Origin: Virgibacillus_N oceani_A
GTDB lineage: Bacteria > Bacillota > Bacilli > Bacillales > Amphibacillaceae
Assembly (NCBI GenBank): GCA_041521345.1
Contig: JBGOHB010000009.1
DNA: 64,000 nt
Reading direction: 5' to 3' (one strand)
Below are positions 17,863-26,435 of the stretch, in pieces. The notes under the pieces are model-generated. The model worked only from the letters and a program-made list of their open reading frames with translations. It had not been told where the DNA came from and did no database searches. The position numbers were made by a program, and so were the translations under genes. The first letter of the stretch is position 1. Every line of letters starts with the position of its first letter.

Positions 17863-19552
17863 TTATATTATATTTTGGGCAACCTTAAATCTTTCCGTAG
17901 CACCGGATAAATCTTTGGAAAGACCAATTAATTTTAAACCTACGGCATGGGCGTTTTTTGTTTGAATATGCTGCTGTTCGCTGCTGGCAAGCATTTCTTC
18001 CGCACTTGCCAATGTTTCCTGTGAAACGGGAGCAAAGTCCTCCGCGGACAGTTCTAATTTAGGAAGTACTTGTTCCAAATTCCCCAGTTCGTGCTGAATA
18101 CCGCGAAGTTTGCTGTTAACCTCAGAGATTTCTTTCATTAAATCATCAAATGAAACTTTGGAATCATTTGCAATGTCTATATTTGCATTCATTTTCTGAA
18201 GCAATTGTTTAAATTCACGGCTTGCACTTACAGTTATATCCTGCATATCTGCTATAGTGGAAGCAATCTCTTCTGTTGCGTTAGATGCCTGTTCGGCAAG
18301 CTTTCCAACTTCATTCGCTACTACGGAAAAACCTTTTCCCGCTTCTCCGGCACGAGCGGCTTCAATGGTGGCATTAAGTGATAATAGCTTGGTTTGATCT
18401 GTTATTCCATTAACCAGTCCAACAAGCTTTGTTACAGATTATGAATGACGGTTTACTTTTTTAATCGTGTCCGAAAACTGATTAAAGTCTGTTTCCAGTG
18501 TTTTGGTAGTGGTAATTAATTCGGATATATTTGTATCTCCTTTGTTTGCCGAATCGCCCATCTTTTCCGAACTGCAGAAAACGAGATCCATATTTTTTAT
18601 CATCGTTTCTATTTTGTTTTTCATATCAATGAAAATCACCGTACTATTTTCAGATGTGGAGGCTGATTGTTCCGCTCCTGTTTTAACGACGTTTATGGAT
18701 TCAATCAGATCCTCACTTGATTACAGCGCATCATCAGAAGAAGGCTTCAGCTCCTCCCCATTTTGATCCAACGCAGAGGTGGTATTTTTAACTTCACTTA
18801 ACATTGTCCTCATATGGTTAATCATCGCATCGTAGCTTTTATGTAAAGATACAAGTTCCGGCAGGGTGGTTTTCGGTTCCCCTGCTGGCTGCAAATTTCC
18901 TTTGCGCACCTTTCTCATTGTATTTCTTAATACATTGAGAGGATTTGTCAGTGTTCTAACGAAAAAGATAATGGTAATCATTGAACTGAGGATACTTGCA
19001 GTGATAATAGCAATAGTTAAATAGCCCATGTTTTTAAAAGGTTCCATATATGAATCCGTTGGAACAAGCAGCACATATAGACCATCTATTTCATCCATTT
19101 GCTGAAAAGAAACAGTATAATCTTCCCCGGCGATGGCTGTGTGAAATTGTCCACTCTGCGTTTCTGTTATTTTCAGTAACCAGACTTTCCGAAATATTAG
19201 CTAAAGCTTCATCACTGACTGGAAAGGAATCACTTCATTCTCCGTGATGTAAAAATACTCGGATGCAATTCCATCTCCGGCAAGCTGGTTTTGCTGTGAG
19301 CGAATGTTAAAATTGAGCTGCTGCATAAAATAACCTTCGTCATTGACATATGTAAAGTGTAAGTTTTGGGCAATGTACTTCATTAGCTGGGTTTCATGAT
19401 TTAACCTTTCTTCTATCGATGTCATTGTTAAATCCTTTGCATTTATGTAGGAGGTAGCCCCTACAGCAACGGTTTATAAAATGATCAATGACAGGATAGG
19501 TATCGTGTACGCAAAGTAGTTTTTTTAAGTAGATTTCTGATGTTTTTTTCAT
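17863..19552 (-). pseudogene. methyl-accepting chemotaxis protein, multiply disrupted
   Basis: On the minus strand, ATG 19552 behind AAAGAGG begins a transmembrane chemoreceptor that is broken many times. There is a frameshift in the first helix and a TAA soon after, then an extracellular dCache-like part (T-S-I-E-E-R-L-N-H-E-T). The break near 19200 is followed by the second helix and HAMP (T-N-P-L-N-V-L-R-N-T-M-R-K-V, 18721-19098). A stop at about 18721, another break near 18640-18440 and a frameshift in the signalling hairpin follow. The hairpin tip (E-V-G-K-L-A-E-Q-A-S type) is still readable on the minus strand around 18290-18340. At least five lesions show old inactivation. Confidence 0.85.
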
Positions 19553-19959
19553 ATGAAATACCTCTTTTTCTATGAAATAGTTCTTTTGGACTATTCATGA
19601 TAACTAGATTATAGCAATGGAATATTAAGCCAATGTTAATTTTGTGTGAAATTTAGCTGAGTAAAATGAAATACGGAAATACTTTAAAAAGAGGGTACAA
19701 TTTATATTGCTTTAGCTTTACATATGAACAGTTCCAGTGGGATGACTGAAAATAGTAAGTCCAGGTTTTAATAACAATATTTGAATATTATTCCCCATTA
19801 AATGATATGGGCATTTATTAACATGAATAACCATCCATAAGTAGATACTACTAATCTTTAAATAAGAAAATTAGCTGTTTTAGAGCAGGATGATTTTGTG
19901 TATTATTCCCTATTGTAATTTTCTGATATCCTATGTACTGTTTTATTAATAGATAAAAT

Positions 19960-19988
19960 CTGACAAAGTATTGCAACATAACTTTAAT
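19960..19988 (+). promoter_or_regulatory. probable sigma-A promoter of the M14 carboxypeptidase gene
   Basis: CTGACA (19960-19965), a 17-base spacer and TTTAAT (19983-19988) match five of six positions in each hexamer. Transcription would start near 19996, giving a leader of about 145 bases that contains the cre-like site at 20059. The remaining DNA from 19567 to 20141 holds no gene I can support. Confidence 0.5.
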
Positions 19989-20058
19989 CTATTAGTGTCA
20001 TCATAAGATTTTACAAATGATAAAGGATAAACTTTGGGGGTGAATTGCTTAACCGTAT

Positions 20059-20072
20059 TGAAAGCGCTTTAA
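20059..20072 (+). promoter_or_regulatory. cre-like CcpA operator
   Basis: TGAAAGCGCTTTAA differs in one base from the ideal palindromic catabolite-responsive element TGAAAGCGCTTTCA. It lies 70 bases before ATG 20142 and downstream of the predicted promoter, a position where CcpA acts as a roadblock. The inference is glucose repression of the secreted peptidase. Confidence 0.6.
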
Positions 20073-20141
20073 TTATTGTTTTTATTAATTCTTTTTCTCC
20101 AGGATTCTGGTATTAGATGTTATAAAAAGGAGTGGATAATA

Positions 20142-22670
20142 ATGAAAAATCACTTTAGGTTTACTTTTGCTATATTTTTTGTAGTAGTTATGTTTTCCCT
20201 TGTAACCGGAATTAAACCAATCCTTGCAGAAACAACTTACGACCCTGTTCCTTATGAAGAAATAGGTCCTATATTAGAACAGCATGAAGAAGAAAGTGAA
20301 CGTGTTTCTTTGGAGGTTATCGGACAATCCGTACTAGGGAATGACATATATGCTGTTACCATTGTCGATCCTCAAAATGGGGAAGCAATGGAAAAATCCG
20401 AAACATTAAGAGAGCTAATGATTGAAGATCCGGAAGAAGCCCAAAACTTTCTCGATGAAAACCCGGATGTCAAAGCACCTTTCATGATTAATGGTTCTGT
20501 ACATGGTAATGAATATGTTGGTACTGACGCTGTTTTAAAATTAATTGATAGATTTGCATATGAAGACGATGAGGCAACAGAAGAAATTCTTGAACAAAAT
20601 ATATTGGTTTTTAATGTAGTAGCAAACCCGGATGGTCGTATTATAGGTACCAGACAAAATAGTAACGGATTTGATCTTAACCGTGATTTCGTTACGATAG
20701 CACAGCCGGAGACGGATGCAAATATTGATTTAATTGTTGATTGGTTGCCGCTTGTTCATCTGGACTTGCATGGTTATGTTATCCGTTCGACAGATGCGCC
20801 TGGCCTTATCGAACCGACAACCGCACCACATAACCCGAATATCGAACATGATTTGTATATTAAATGGGCATTGGATCAGGCAGTAGCGATGGAAGATGAA
20901 TTAGTAGCAAATAAAGATGACTTTGAAACAGATATGTATAGAAATATGGAAGGAACCCACATCCCATATCGTGATGCAGAAGATGGCTGGGATGATTATC
21001 CGCCTATATTTACACCTGGATACACGATGTATCACGGAACTTATGTTTCGACACTGGAGGCACCAACAAATAGTGTTGATGGCGCTGATTGGCATTACCA
21101 CGCTGTGATGGGAGCATTGAAGTTTGCTGCTGAAAACAAAGAAGGTATGCTTCGTGACCAAATAGAAGTTTTCGAGCGTGGGATGGAAAATGATCACCCT
21201 AATTATGAAGATGGATTTTTTCCAGAAGCTTATTTATTGCCTGTAGATGAAATAGATCCCTCTGTTACGGCAAAAGCTGTAAATCATTTATTGAAAAGCG
21301 GCATTAAAATCCAGGAATCTCAAAGTGCATTTACAGTGGATGGAAATCAATATGATGAAGGCACATATATTGTAAACATGAAGCAGGCCAGGGCAGGTTT
21401 AGCCAACACATTACTTTGGGATGGTGAAGATATAAGTGACCAGGTAAATGCAATGTATGACATTTCCGGATGGAGCTTGCCGGAATTATGGGGATTTGAT
21501 GCCATTGCCACCTATTCCAGTATCGATGTAGAAATCAGTGAAGTAGAGCAAGTAGAGCTGGATGGTAATTTAGTAGGGAATGGCCCGTATGAAATTACAA
21601 ATAGTTCTATTGATTCTGTAGCGTTAGTTAATAAATTGATAGAAAATGAGTTCCCTGTATATAAAGGTAAAAATGGACATTTTTATGTTGAGCCAGAGAA
21701 CAGGGAATTATTAAGTGAATTTGTGCGAGAAACGTCTGGTATTACTTTAGAAACAAAGGCAATTCCAAATGAGTCCAGCTTATTAAATGAGGTGAATATA
21801 GCTTTATTAAATGACTTTAATATGCACGGGACCCGAATGGCACTTCAACAACTTGGTTTTCAAATCAATGATATTGAGCCGGAAGAGATTGCAGAGAATG
21901 GGTTAAATGGTTTTGATGTTTTAGTTGCTAACGGATCATCGAGCCATGACAGTAATGAATATAAACAGCATATTGATGAATTTATTGATAATGGAGGGAA
22001 GTATATTGCAATAGGAGCTCAAGCTTCCAATGCAGCAGCTGAACTCGGGCTGGTAGATGTGACAATAAATACCGGAGGCAGAAACAGCAATGGTATTGTT
22101 GCTGTTGATTTTAAAGATACTTCTTTAACTGCAGGGTATGCTGCAAATGATTTTGGCTTTGTGTACCAGCCTGTATGGTATACCAATTTGGAAAATGATA
22201 GAGTTGTAGCATCATATACTGAACAAGATTTCTTTAGAGCAGGGTTTTGGAAAGATAGTCAAGTTGCACAGGGCCAGCCAGTCATTATAAAAGGGCATCA
22301 TCCGAGTGTAACATTACTGGGACTGGAAGCAGGCTTTCGAGCTCATCCGGAAAATTTATTCAGACTGCTTTCAAATGCTATTTATCCTGGTGAAGAAACG
22401 ATCCTGACAACCATAAACGGGATGCAAGAGCGAGTTGAACGTTATGAGGAAGAAGGGGAAGTGGAAGATGCACAAGTAATAAGGTCGCTCCAAATACATT
22501 TAGAAGCAGTTAATCAATATGTAAAACAGGACGAGGCTGAGAAAGTGATCAGGCATATGGGAGGTTTTGACCAATTGCTTGAAGCACATTATGCTCATGA
22601 ACTGATTTCTGAAAAAGCGTATACTATTTTAAAAACAGATACGCAGTCTATCATCACTAAGTGGGAATAA
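20142..22670 (+). CDS. secreted M14 zinc carboxypeptidase-like peptidase
   Basis: Exported peptidase of 842 residues. An N-terminal signal peptide (K-N-H-F-R-F then hydrophobic, ending I-L-A-E) is followed by an M14 domain. The zinc ligands are His121 and Glu124 (G-S-V-H-G-N-E-Y) and His210 (H-L-D-L-H-G-Y), and the substrate-binding arginine lies in G-F-D-L-N-R-D-F. The long C-terminal part contains a glutamine-amidotransferase-like/Rossmann segment (G-F-D-V-L-V-A-N-G-S-S-S, then G-G-K-Y-I-A-I-G-A-Q), as in large bacterial M14 proteins. ATG 20142 is chosen because AAAAGGAG precedes it and the longer frame would bury the signal peptide. With the subtilase upstream, it suggests a scavenging, protein-degrading lifestyle. 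Confidence 0.88.
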   Translation: MKNHFRFTFAIFFVVVMFSLVTGIKPILAETTYDPVPYEEIGPILEQHEEESERVSLEVIGQSVLGNDIYAVTIVDPQNGEAMEKSETLRELMIEDPEEAQNFLDENPDVKAPFMINGSVHGNEYVGTDAVLKLIDRFAYEDDEATEEILEQNILVFNVVANPDGRIIGTRQNSNGFDLNRDFVTIAQPETDANIDLIVDWLPLVHLDLHGYVIRSTDAPGLIEPTTAPHNPNIEHDLYIKWALDQAVAMEDELVANKDDFETDMYRNMEGTHIPYRDAEDGWDDYPPIFTPGYTMYHGTYVSTLEAPTNSVDGADWHYHAVMGALKFAAENKEGMLRDQIEVFERGMENDHPNYEDGFFPEAYLLPVDEIDPSVTAKAVNHLLKSGIKIQESQSAFTVDGNQYDEGTYIVNMKQARAGLANTLLWDGEDISDQVNAMYDISGWSLPELWGFDAIATYSSIDVEISEVEQVELDGNLVGNGPYEITNSSIDSVALVNKLIENEFPVYKGKNGHFYVEPENRELLSEFVRETSGITLETKAIPNESSLLNEVNIALLNDFNMHGTRMALQQLGFQINDIEPEEIAENGLNGFDVLVANGSSSHDSNEYKQHIDEFIDNGGKYIAIGAQASNAAAELGLVDVTINTGGRNSNGIVAVDFKDTSLTAGYAANDFGFVYQPVWYTNLENDRVVASYTEQDFFRAGFWKDSQVAQGQPVIIKGHHPSVTLLGLEAGFRAHPENLFRLLSNAIYPGEETILTTINGMQERVERYEEEGEVEDAQVIRSLQIHLEAVNQYVKQDEAEKVIRHMGGFDQLLEAHYAHELISEKAYTILKTDTQSIITKWE

Positions 22671-22687
22671 ATACGATGTGAATATTT

Positions 22688-22726
22688 ACCCAGTGACTTT
22701 ATAACGAGTTCCTGGGTTTCTTTTTG
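22688..22726 (+). terminator. intrinsic terminator after the M14 peptidase
   Basis: ACCCAG (22688-22693) pairs with CTGGGT (22712-22717), followed by TTCTTTTT. It lies 17 bases after the peptidase stop codon. Confidence 0.65.
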
Positions 22727-22790
22727 TACGGTGACCATATTGGCCCCACATTCATAAACTGTCATAGTCTAAACAGAAAGTGGGATGCTG

Positions 22791-23504
22791 ATGAATTATT
22801 CCTATCTTGATTGTCTGGCAATGCTTGGTGTTGGCGGGGCACATCCTGGCGGTCTGAAGCTTACAAAGGAACTATTAGCACATGAAAAGCTGGATGTGTC
22901 CACGAGCGTTCTGGATGCAGGCTGCGGTACCGGACAGACTGCCGCTTATATTGCTAAAGAATATGGCTGTCATGTCACAGCGTTGGACAATAATGAAATC
23001 ATGGTGGAAAAAGCAAACGACCGATTTTTAACGGAAAAATTACAGATCAAAGCTGTTGAAGGTTCGGTGGAAGATTTGCCATTTGCGGAAGCTTCTTTTG
23101 ATATTGTTTTGTCTGAATCTGTCATGCTCTTTACAGATGTTGCCAGGTCGATTCCTGAGTTTAAAAGAGTGTTGAAGCCAAATGGAAAATTGCTTGCTAT
23201 TGAAATGGTGATGGAGAAAGAGATGAATGATAAGGAACTGGGTGTATTAAAAGCATTTTATGAAGATGCGATCTTTCGCTCAGAGGGAGCGTGGAGGCAG
23301 GCATTTAATCATGCTGGTTTTCAGGATGTACAGGTGGAAAAAACGGAAGTTCGGTTTGATCCCGAAGATGTGGATTCTGTTCCTGATTTTTCACTTACCG
23401 AACTGATGGATCCTGCCTATTTTGATATCATGAAAGAGCATGAGGAAATGATAGAGTCATATAAAAATATATTGGGATTTCGCATTTTTAAATGCATCAA
23501 GTAA
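22791..23504 (+). CDS. class I SAM-dependent methyltransferase
   Basis: Methyltransferase of 237 residues (Methyltransf_11 type). The SAM-binding motif I is VLDAGCGTGQTAAY, motif II V-T-A-L-D-N-N, and motif IV FDIVLSESVMLF. A G-G-A-H-P-G-G segment before motif I resembles ubiquinone/menaquinone-type methyltransferases. The substrate is unknown. ATG 22791 has GTGGG six bases upstream, while ATG 22785 is too close to it. It is a single gene, flanked by terminators. Confidence 0.82.
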   Translation: MNYSYLDCLAMLGVGGAHPGGLKLTKELLAHEKLDVSTSVLDAGCGTGQTAAYIAKEYGCHVTALDNNEIMVEKANDRFLTEKLQIKAVEGSVEDLPFAEASFDIVLSESVMLFTDVARSIPEFKRVLKPNGKLLAIEMVMEKEMNDKELGVLKAFYEDAIFRSEGAWRQAFNHAGFQDVQVEKTEVRFDPEDVDSVPDFSLTELMDPAYFDIMKEHEEMIESYKNILGFRIFKCIK

Positions 23505-23509
23505 AAAGT

Positions 23510-23546
23510 AAAGCCAGTATTCCAGTTCAAACGGAATGCTGGCTTT
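23510..23546. terminator. bidirectional terminator between convergent genes
   Basis: A 14-bp stem (AAAGCCAG plus ATTCC against GGAAT plus CTGGCTTT, one T-G pair) with a ten-base loop sits between the methyltransferase and the leftward hsp20. The A/T-rich ends allow it to serve both. Confidence 0.8.
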
Positions 23547-23553
23547 GTTCTAT

Positions 23554-24000
23554 TCAAGTGTCAATATCAATAAACTTTCTTCCTGAATTTTGTTTTGGAA
23601 TAGTAATTTTCAGTATATCTTTTTCAAAGGATGCTTTCGTATCTTTTTCGGAAATGTGAAATGGGAGGGTAATCAGACGCTCTATTTTTTGAAAGGACTG
23701 TCTGGTGTCATTATATTTTGTCTTATCATTTTTCTCCTCCAAAACAGTCATGTCTTCTGCAGCAATCCGCAGCTGGTTACCGACAATTTCCAGTTCAATT
23801 TGGTCTCGCTTTAATCCAGGTAAATATGCTTCCACAATAATTGCCTTGTTCGTTTCATGCATATTTACCTCAAATGACTTTAAATTGAAAAATGAATCGA
23901 AATTACGAATGGAGTCATTCAAAAATGAATCCATGTTATTGAATAAACCTTGAACTCCTGATTTATTGAATCGTGGAAGATTATCTTTATTCGATGCCAT
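23554..24000 (-). CDS. Hsp20/alpha-crystallin small heat-shock protein
   Basis: ATP-independent holdase chaperone of 148 residues. An N-terminal region rich in Asn and Phe is followed by the alpha-crystallin domain (around 45-140), with family segments VEAYLPGLKRDQIELEIVGN and L-R-I-A-A-E. A late F-E-K-D-I-L-K-I-T-I-P-K strand carries the I-x-I/V-type contact. Minus-strand ATG 24000 is chosen because AAGAGGTG lies seven bases before it. The longer frame from 24045 has no ribosome site. It resembles the spore/stress Hsp20 proteins of Bacillus (for example CotM, YocM). No CIRCE element is visible. Confidence 0.88.
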   Translation of the reverse strand: MASNKDNLPRFNKSGVQGLFNNMDSFLNDSIRNFDSFFNLKSFEVNMHETNKAIIVEAYLPGLKRDQIELEIVGNQLRIAAEDMTVLEEKNDKTKYNDTRQSFQKIERLITLPFHISEKDTKASFEKDILKITIPKQNSGRKFIDIDT

Positions 24001-24304
24001 AGGCTTCACCTCTTGTTTATGTTGCTTATACCATAAAATATGCAAATGAGTTATATGTGTAGTGGGCGAATTTAATTTTTTACAAGTTGTGATTTGTAAA
24101 TAGAGTATTTTTGGTTTGTGTGGAATTTTTTATTAAATAATTAATAGGAAGGTACGAAGGTAAAAGATCTGGCTCTGCTTTACCTGCTTCTGCATTTTAT
24201 CCATCTTCAATTCAGGTGTGAAACCATTCCTCTTACTATTTTCATAAATTTGTAGTAATATATTTTTCGTACAGTATTTTATCAGTAAAAGGAGGTGAAT
24301 GCAG

Positions 24305-24676
24305 ATGATGGTTGAAATGTTGAATGAGTTATTTGCTGATTCTTCATCTATTTATTTCTATTTCAGCATTTTCTTTTCTGGCATGGGTATGTTTAAACTT
24401 ACCCAATTTGGTTTGCATAAATTCATCGGGAATACACATGTATCTATTAGAAAATCCCATGCCGTCCAGATCCAGTCTGCCCCCATCCAGAATTCAATCG
24501 GAGAGGCAACAGACATCATGAATTGGATTGTAAGAAAAGCTAAACGAATTGAGTCACCAGATGATGATAATGCCGACGCTCATACCATCTCTTTTTTCTT
24601 AAATGATGATAAAAAAAGAGGAGGACAACGATGGGGCGAAAATCTGTATTCACTTACACAAAAAAATATAGCCTGA
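24305..24676 (+). CDS. mifM: MifM-like translation-arrest leader peptide upstream of yidC2
   Basis: A 123-residue frame placed directly upstream of, and overlapping by 46 bases, a YidC/Oxa1 gene. The N-terminus holds one hydrophobic helix (SSIYFYFSIFFSGMGMF, around residues 14-30). Residues 74-91 read W-I-V-R-K-A-K-R-I-E-S-P-D-D-D-N-A-D-A. As I recall, the arrest segment of B. subtilis MifM has W-I-R-K, then R-M-N-S-P and an acidic run, the same pattern with one extra residue. MifM senses membrane insertion by SpoIIIJ and switches on yqjG. ATG 24305 (or 24308) is best placed for AAAAGGAGGTG; ATG 24299 is too close. Unlike the compact B. subtilis peptide, this frame continues beyond the arrest site through the yidC2 ribosome site. 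Confidence 0.75.
   Translation: MMVEMLNELFADSSSIYFYFSIFFSGMGMFKLTQFGLHKFIGNTHVSIRKSHAVQIQSAPIQNSIGEATDIMNWIVRKAKRIESPDDDNADAHTISFFLNDDKKRGGQRWGENLYSLTQKNIA
24585..24624 (+). promoter_or_regulatory. stem-loop sequestering the yidC2 Shine-Dalgarno site
   Basis: CTCTTTTTT (24589-24597) is complementary to AAAAAAGAG (24612-24620). The pairing extends past one A-A mismatch and one T-G pair, so that CC at 24585-24586 pairs with GG at 24623-24624. The 3' arm therefore contains the whole AGGAGG of yidC2 (24619-24624). The 5' arm starts just after the acidic arrest codons (24560-24580), where a stalled ribosome would melt it. This is the layout of the mifM-yqjG switch. Confidence 0.75.
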
Positions 24677-25437
24677 TCGGGCTGATACTTGTTATTTTCC
24701 TGGCAGGCTGCGGATTACTTGATGAACCTATAAACACCGATACAGAAGGCTTTTTCAATCATTACTTTGTCTATAATTTCTCCCTCCTGATCAAGGGATT
24801 GGCAGGCATATTAAACGGGAGCTATGGGTTGTCAATTATCATTATTACACTCATTATTCGTCTTGCTGTCATGCCATTCATGCTGAAGCAGACACGTAAC
24901 AGTATGGATATGCAGGATAAAATGAAAGAACTCAAACCGGAAATGGACGAAATCCAAAAAAAATACAAGGATAAAAATGATAGTGATTCAAAAATGAAAA
25001 TGCAACAGGAATTAATGCAGGTGTACCAAAAGCATAATTTCAACCCGCTTGCATCATTTGCCGGATGTTTGCCGCTTATTATCCAAATGCCGATATTAAT
25101 CGCTTTTTATTATGCAATTCGCCGGACGCCGGAAATTGCGGAACATCAATTTTTATGGTTTGACCTTGGACAAGCTGATATTTTGCTGACAATACTAGCA
25201 GTTGTCATCTATTTTATTCAGTTCCAAGTCTCACAAATTGGTCTTGATCCACAACAGAAAAAACAATTTGCTATACTTGGACTCTTGTCCCCGATCATGA
25301 TAGGTATTATCTCCCTGAATGCACCGGCAGCATTGCCGTTATATTGGGCAGTCGGTGGACTATTCATTATAGGACAGACACTAATATCCAAAAAAATATT
25401 TTTAGCACATAAAAAAAGAACGGCCGAAACAACCTGA
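24631..25437 (+). CDS. yidC: membrane protein insertase YidC2 (YqjG-type)
   Basis: Oxa1/YidC/Alb3 insertase of 268 residues. It is a lipoprotein precursor (hydrophobic stretch ending F-L-A-G-C, lipobox Cys27). Five membrane helices follow, with the conserved arginine in the first core helix (I-I-R-L-A-V-M-P-F) and the cytoplasmic helical hairpin between (K-M-K-E-L-K-P-E-M-D-E-I-Q). The P-L-I-I-Q-M-P-I-L and L-P-L-Y-W-A-V-G-G motifs are typical. The AGGAGG ribosome site sits six bases before ATG 24631 but is buried in the hairpin described. Expression is therefore expected only when the upstream leader stalls, as a backup for the main insertase. Confidence 0.93.
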   Translation: MGRKSVFTYTKKYSLIGLILVIFLAGCGLLDEPINTDTEGFFNHYFVYNFSLLIKGLAGILNGSYGLSIIIITLIIRLAVMPFMLKQTRNSMDMQDKMKELKPEMDEIQKKYKDKNDSDSKMKMQQELMQVYQKHNFNPLASFAGCLPLIIQMPILIAFYYAIRRTPEIAEHQFLWFDLGQADILLTILAVVIYFIQFQVSQIGLDPQQKKQFAILGLLSPIMIGIISLNAPAALPLYWAVGGLFIIGQTLISKKIFLAHKKRTAETT

Positions 25438-25449
25438 GCAGTTTTTAAT

Positions 25450-25497
25450 AACCAGGGAGATCTCTATGTTATCATCTCCCTGGTTCAATTTCTTTTA
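25450..25497 (+). terminator. strong intrinsic terminator after yidC2
   Basis: AACCAGGGAGAT (25450-25461) is exactly complementary to ATCTCCCTGGTT (25474-25485), followed by CAATTTCTTTT. It starts 12 bases after the yidC2 stop. The next 115 bases hold nothing recognisable. Confidence 0.88.
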
Positions 25498-25614
25498 GTG
25501 TGTTGAAAAGAGATAACAAGCGCGTATAAGCACAAAAGAACCACCGAATTTGCCCGATAGATGGGGAAAATTCCACACTTAAATTCTGATAAATCCGATT
25601 ACTCATTCATAGTT

Positions 25615-26140
25615 TCATAAACTATCCGCAATATCACTGGGCACCCCTCCAGTTACCGGGCACGATCCACTATCCAATGGTCCATTATTTTGCATATTTG
25701 TCAGAACAATAATTTGTAAATTATATACAGGGTCAAAAATAATCCGGTGACCGGTAAATCTGGTATGTCTGTAAGCTTCCAAGGGATGGACATTTCCCGT
25801 ATACCATGATTGATTTTGTTCCCATCCGAAATCTTATCCGGAATGCTGCGCACCTATAAAGGTTTGAACCGTTTCTTCATTATACAAAATGGTACATTTC
25901 CATACTGATTATTATTCAGCATGATGTCTCCAAGCCCTCCCAAATCTCGTGCGGTGGAAAAGAGTCCTGCATGTCCTGCAATTCCATCGTTGGCGTAATA
26001 ACTGTTTCCGTCATTTACTTTACCGTTAAGCGTATAATTTCTCCAGCTTTCAAAATAATCCGCATTTTCTTCAATATAAGCCAAAATCCGGGCCATCAAT
26101 CATTTTATATTCATAGCCGTTTCCCCAGGAAGTGGATGAG
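25615..26140 (-). pseudogene. beta-lactamase-family serine hydrolase, fragment with frameshifts
   Basis: On the minus strand the C-terminal third of a class C-like serine hydrolase is readable. An N-G-Y-E-Y-K-M segment (about 26110-26140) changes frame before 26099. The main part follows (E-S-W-R-N-Y-T-L-N-G-K-V-N-D-G-N, then G-I-A-G-H-A-G-L-F-S-T-A). A frameshift at about 25880, a TAA after H-S-G, then a strand set ending R-I-I-F-D-P-V-Y-N-L-Q-I-I-V-L-T-N-M complete it. The N-terminal part with the SxxK serine is missing altogether. No product is expected. Confidence 0.75.
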
Positions 26141-26330
26141 ATTATTTTGTTTATTTGACGCTTACATTTTTTACATATCAAATTTATTCCTTAAGTTTTC
26201 TGCAGTTTTTATTGAATATCGAATAAACTGGTCTATTTTTTTATATTTTACAGCTATTTATAGACAATGGCGATCATTTAGTACTCACTCCTTCTCATCA
26301 TGAATAATCACTATATACTCCGCTTAATGC

Positions 26331-26356
26331 GTTTTGACCTTATTTGTGCGTATGTT
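26331..26356 (+). promoter_or_regulatory. possible sigma-B-type promoter of ectABC
   Basis: GTTT (26331-26334), 13 bases, then GCGTAT resembles the stress promoter pattern GTTT...GGGTAT and lies about 75 bases before ectA. TTGACC in the same place has no -10 box at a normal distance. The evidence is weak. General-stress control of ectoine genes would make biological sense. Confidence 0.25.
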
Positions 26357-26394
26357 AGTCTTATATACGTAACTAAAATAAAACAATTCCATTC

Positions 26395-26435
26395 AGGAGG
26401 TGAGCGCATCAATACAAGCGGAACTAGTGAAATGA
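26395..26435 (+). promoter_or_regulatory. ectA ribosome site displaced from its ATG
   Basis: AGGAGGTGA (26395-26403), a full anti-16S match, is followed seven bases later by ATC 26408, in frame with ectA. The first ATG is not until 26432, 31 bases away, with no ribosome site of its own. In the +1 phase a short frame ends in TGA 26433, overlapping that ATG (ATGA). So either AUC initiation or a coupled mini-leader is used. Confidence 0.45.
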
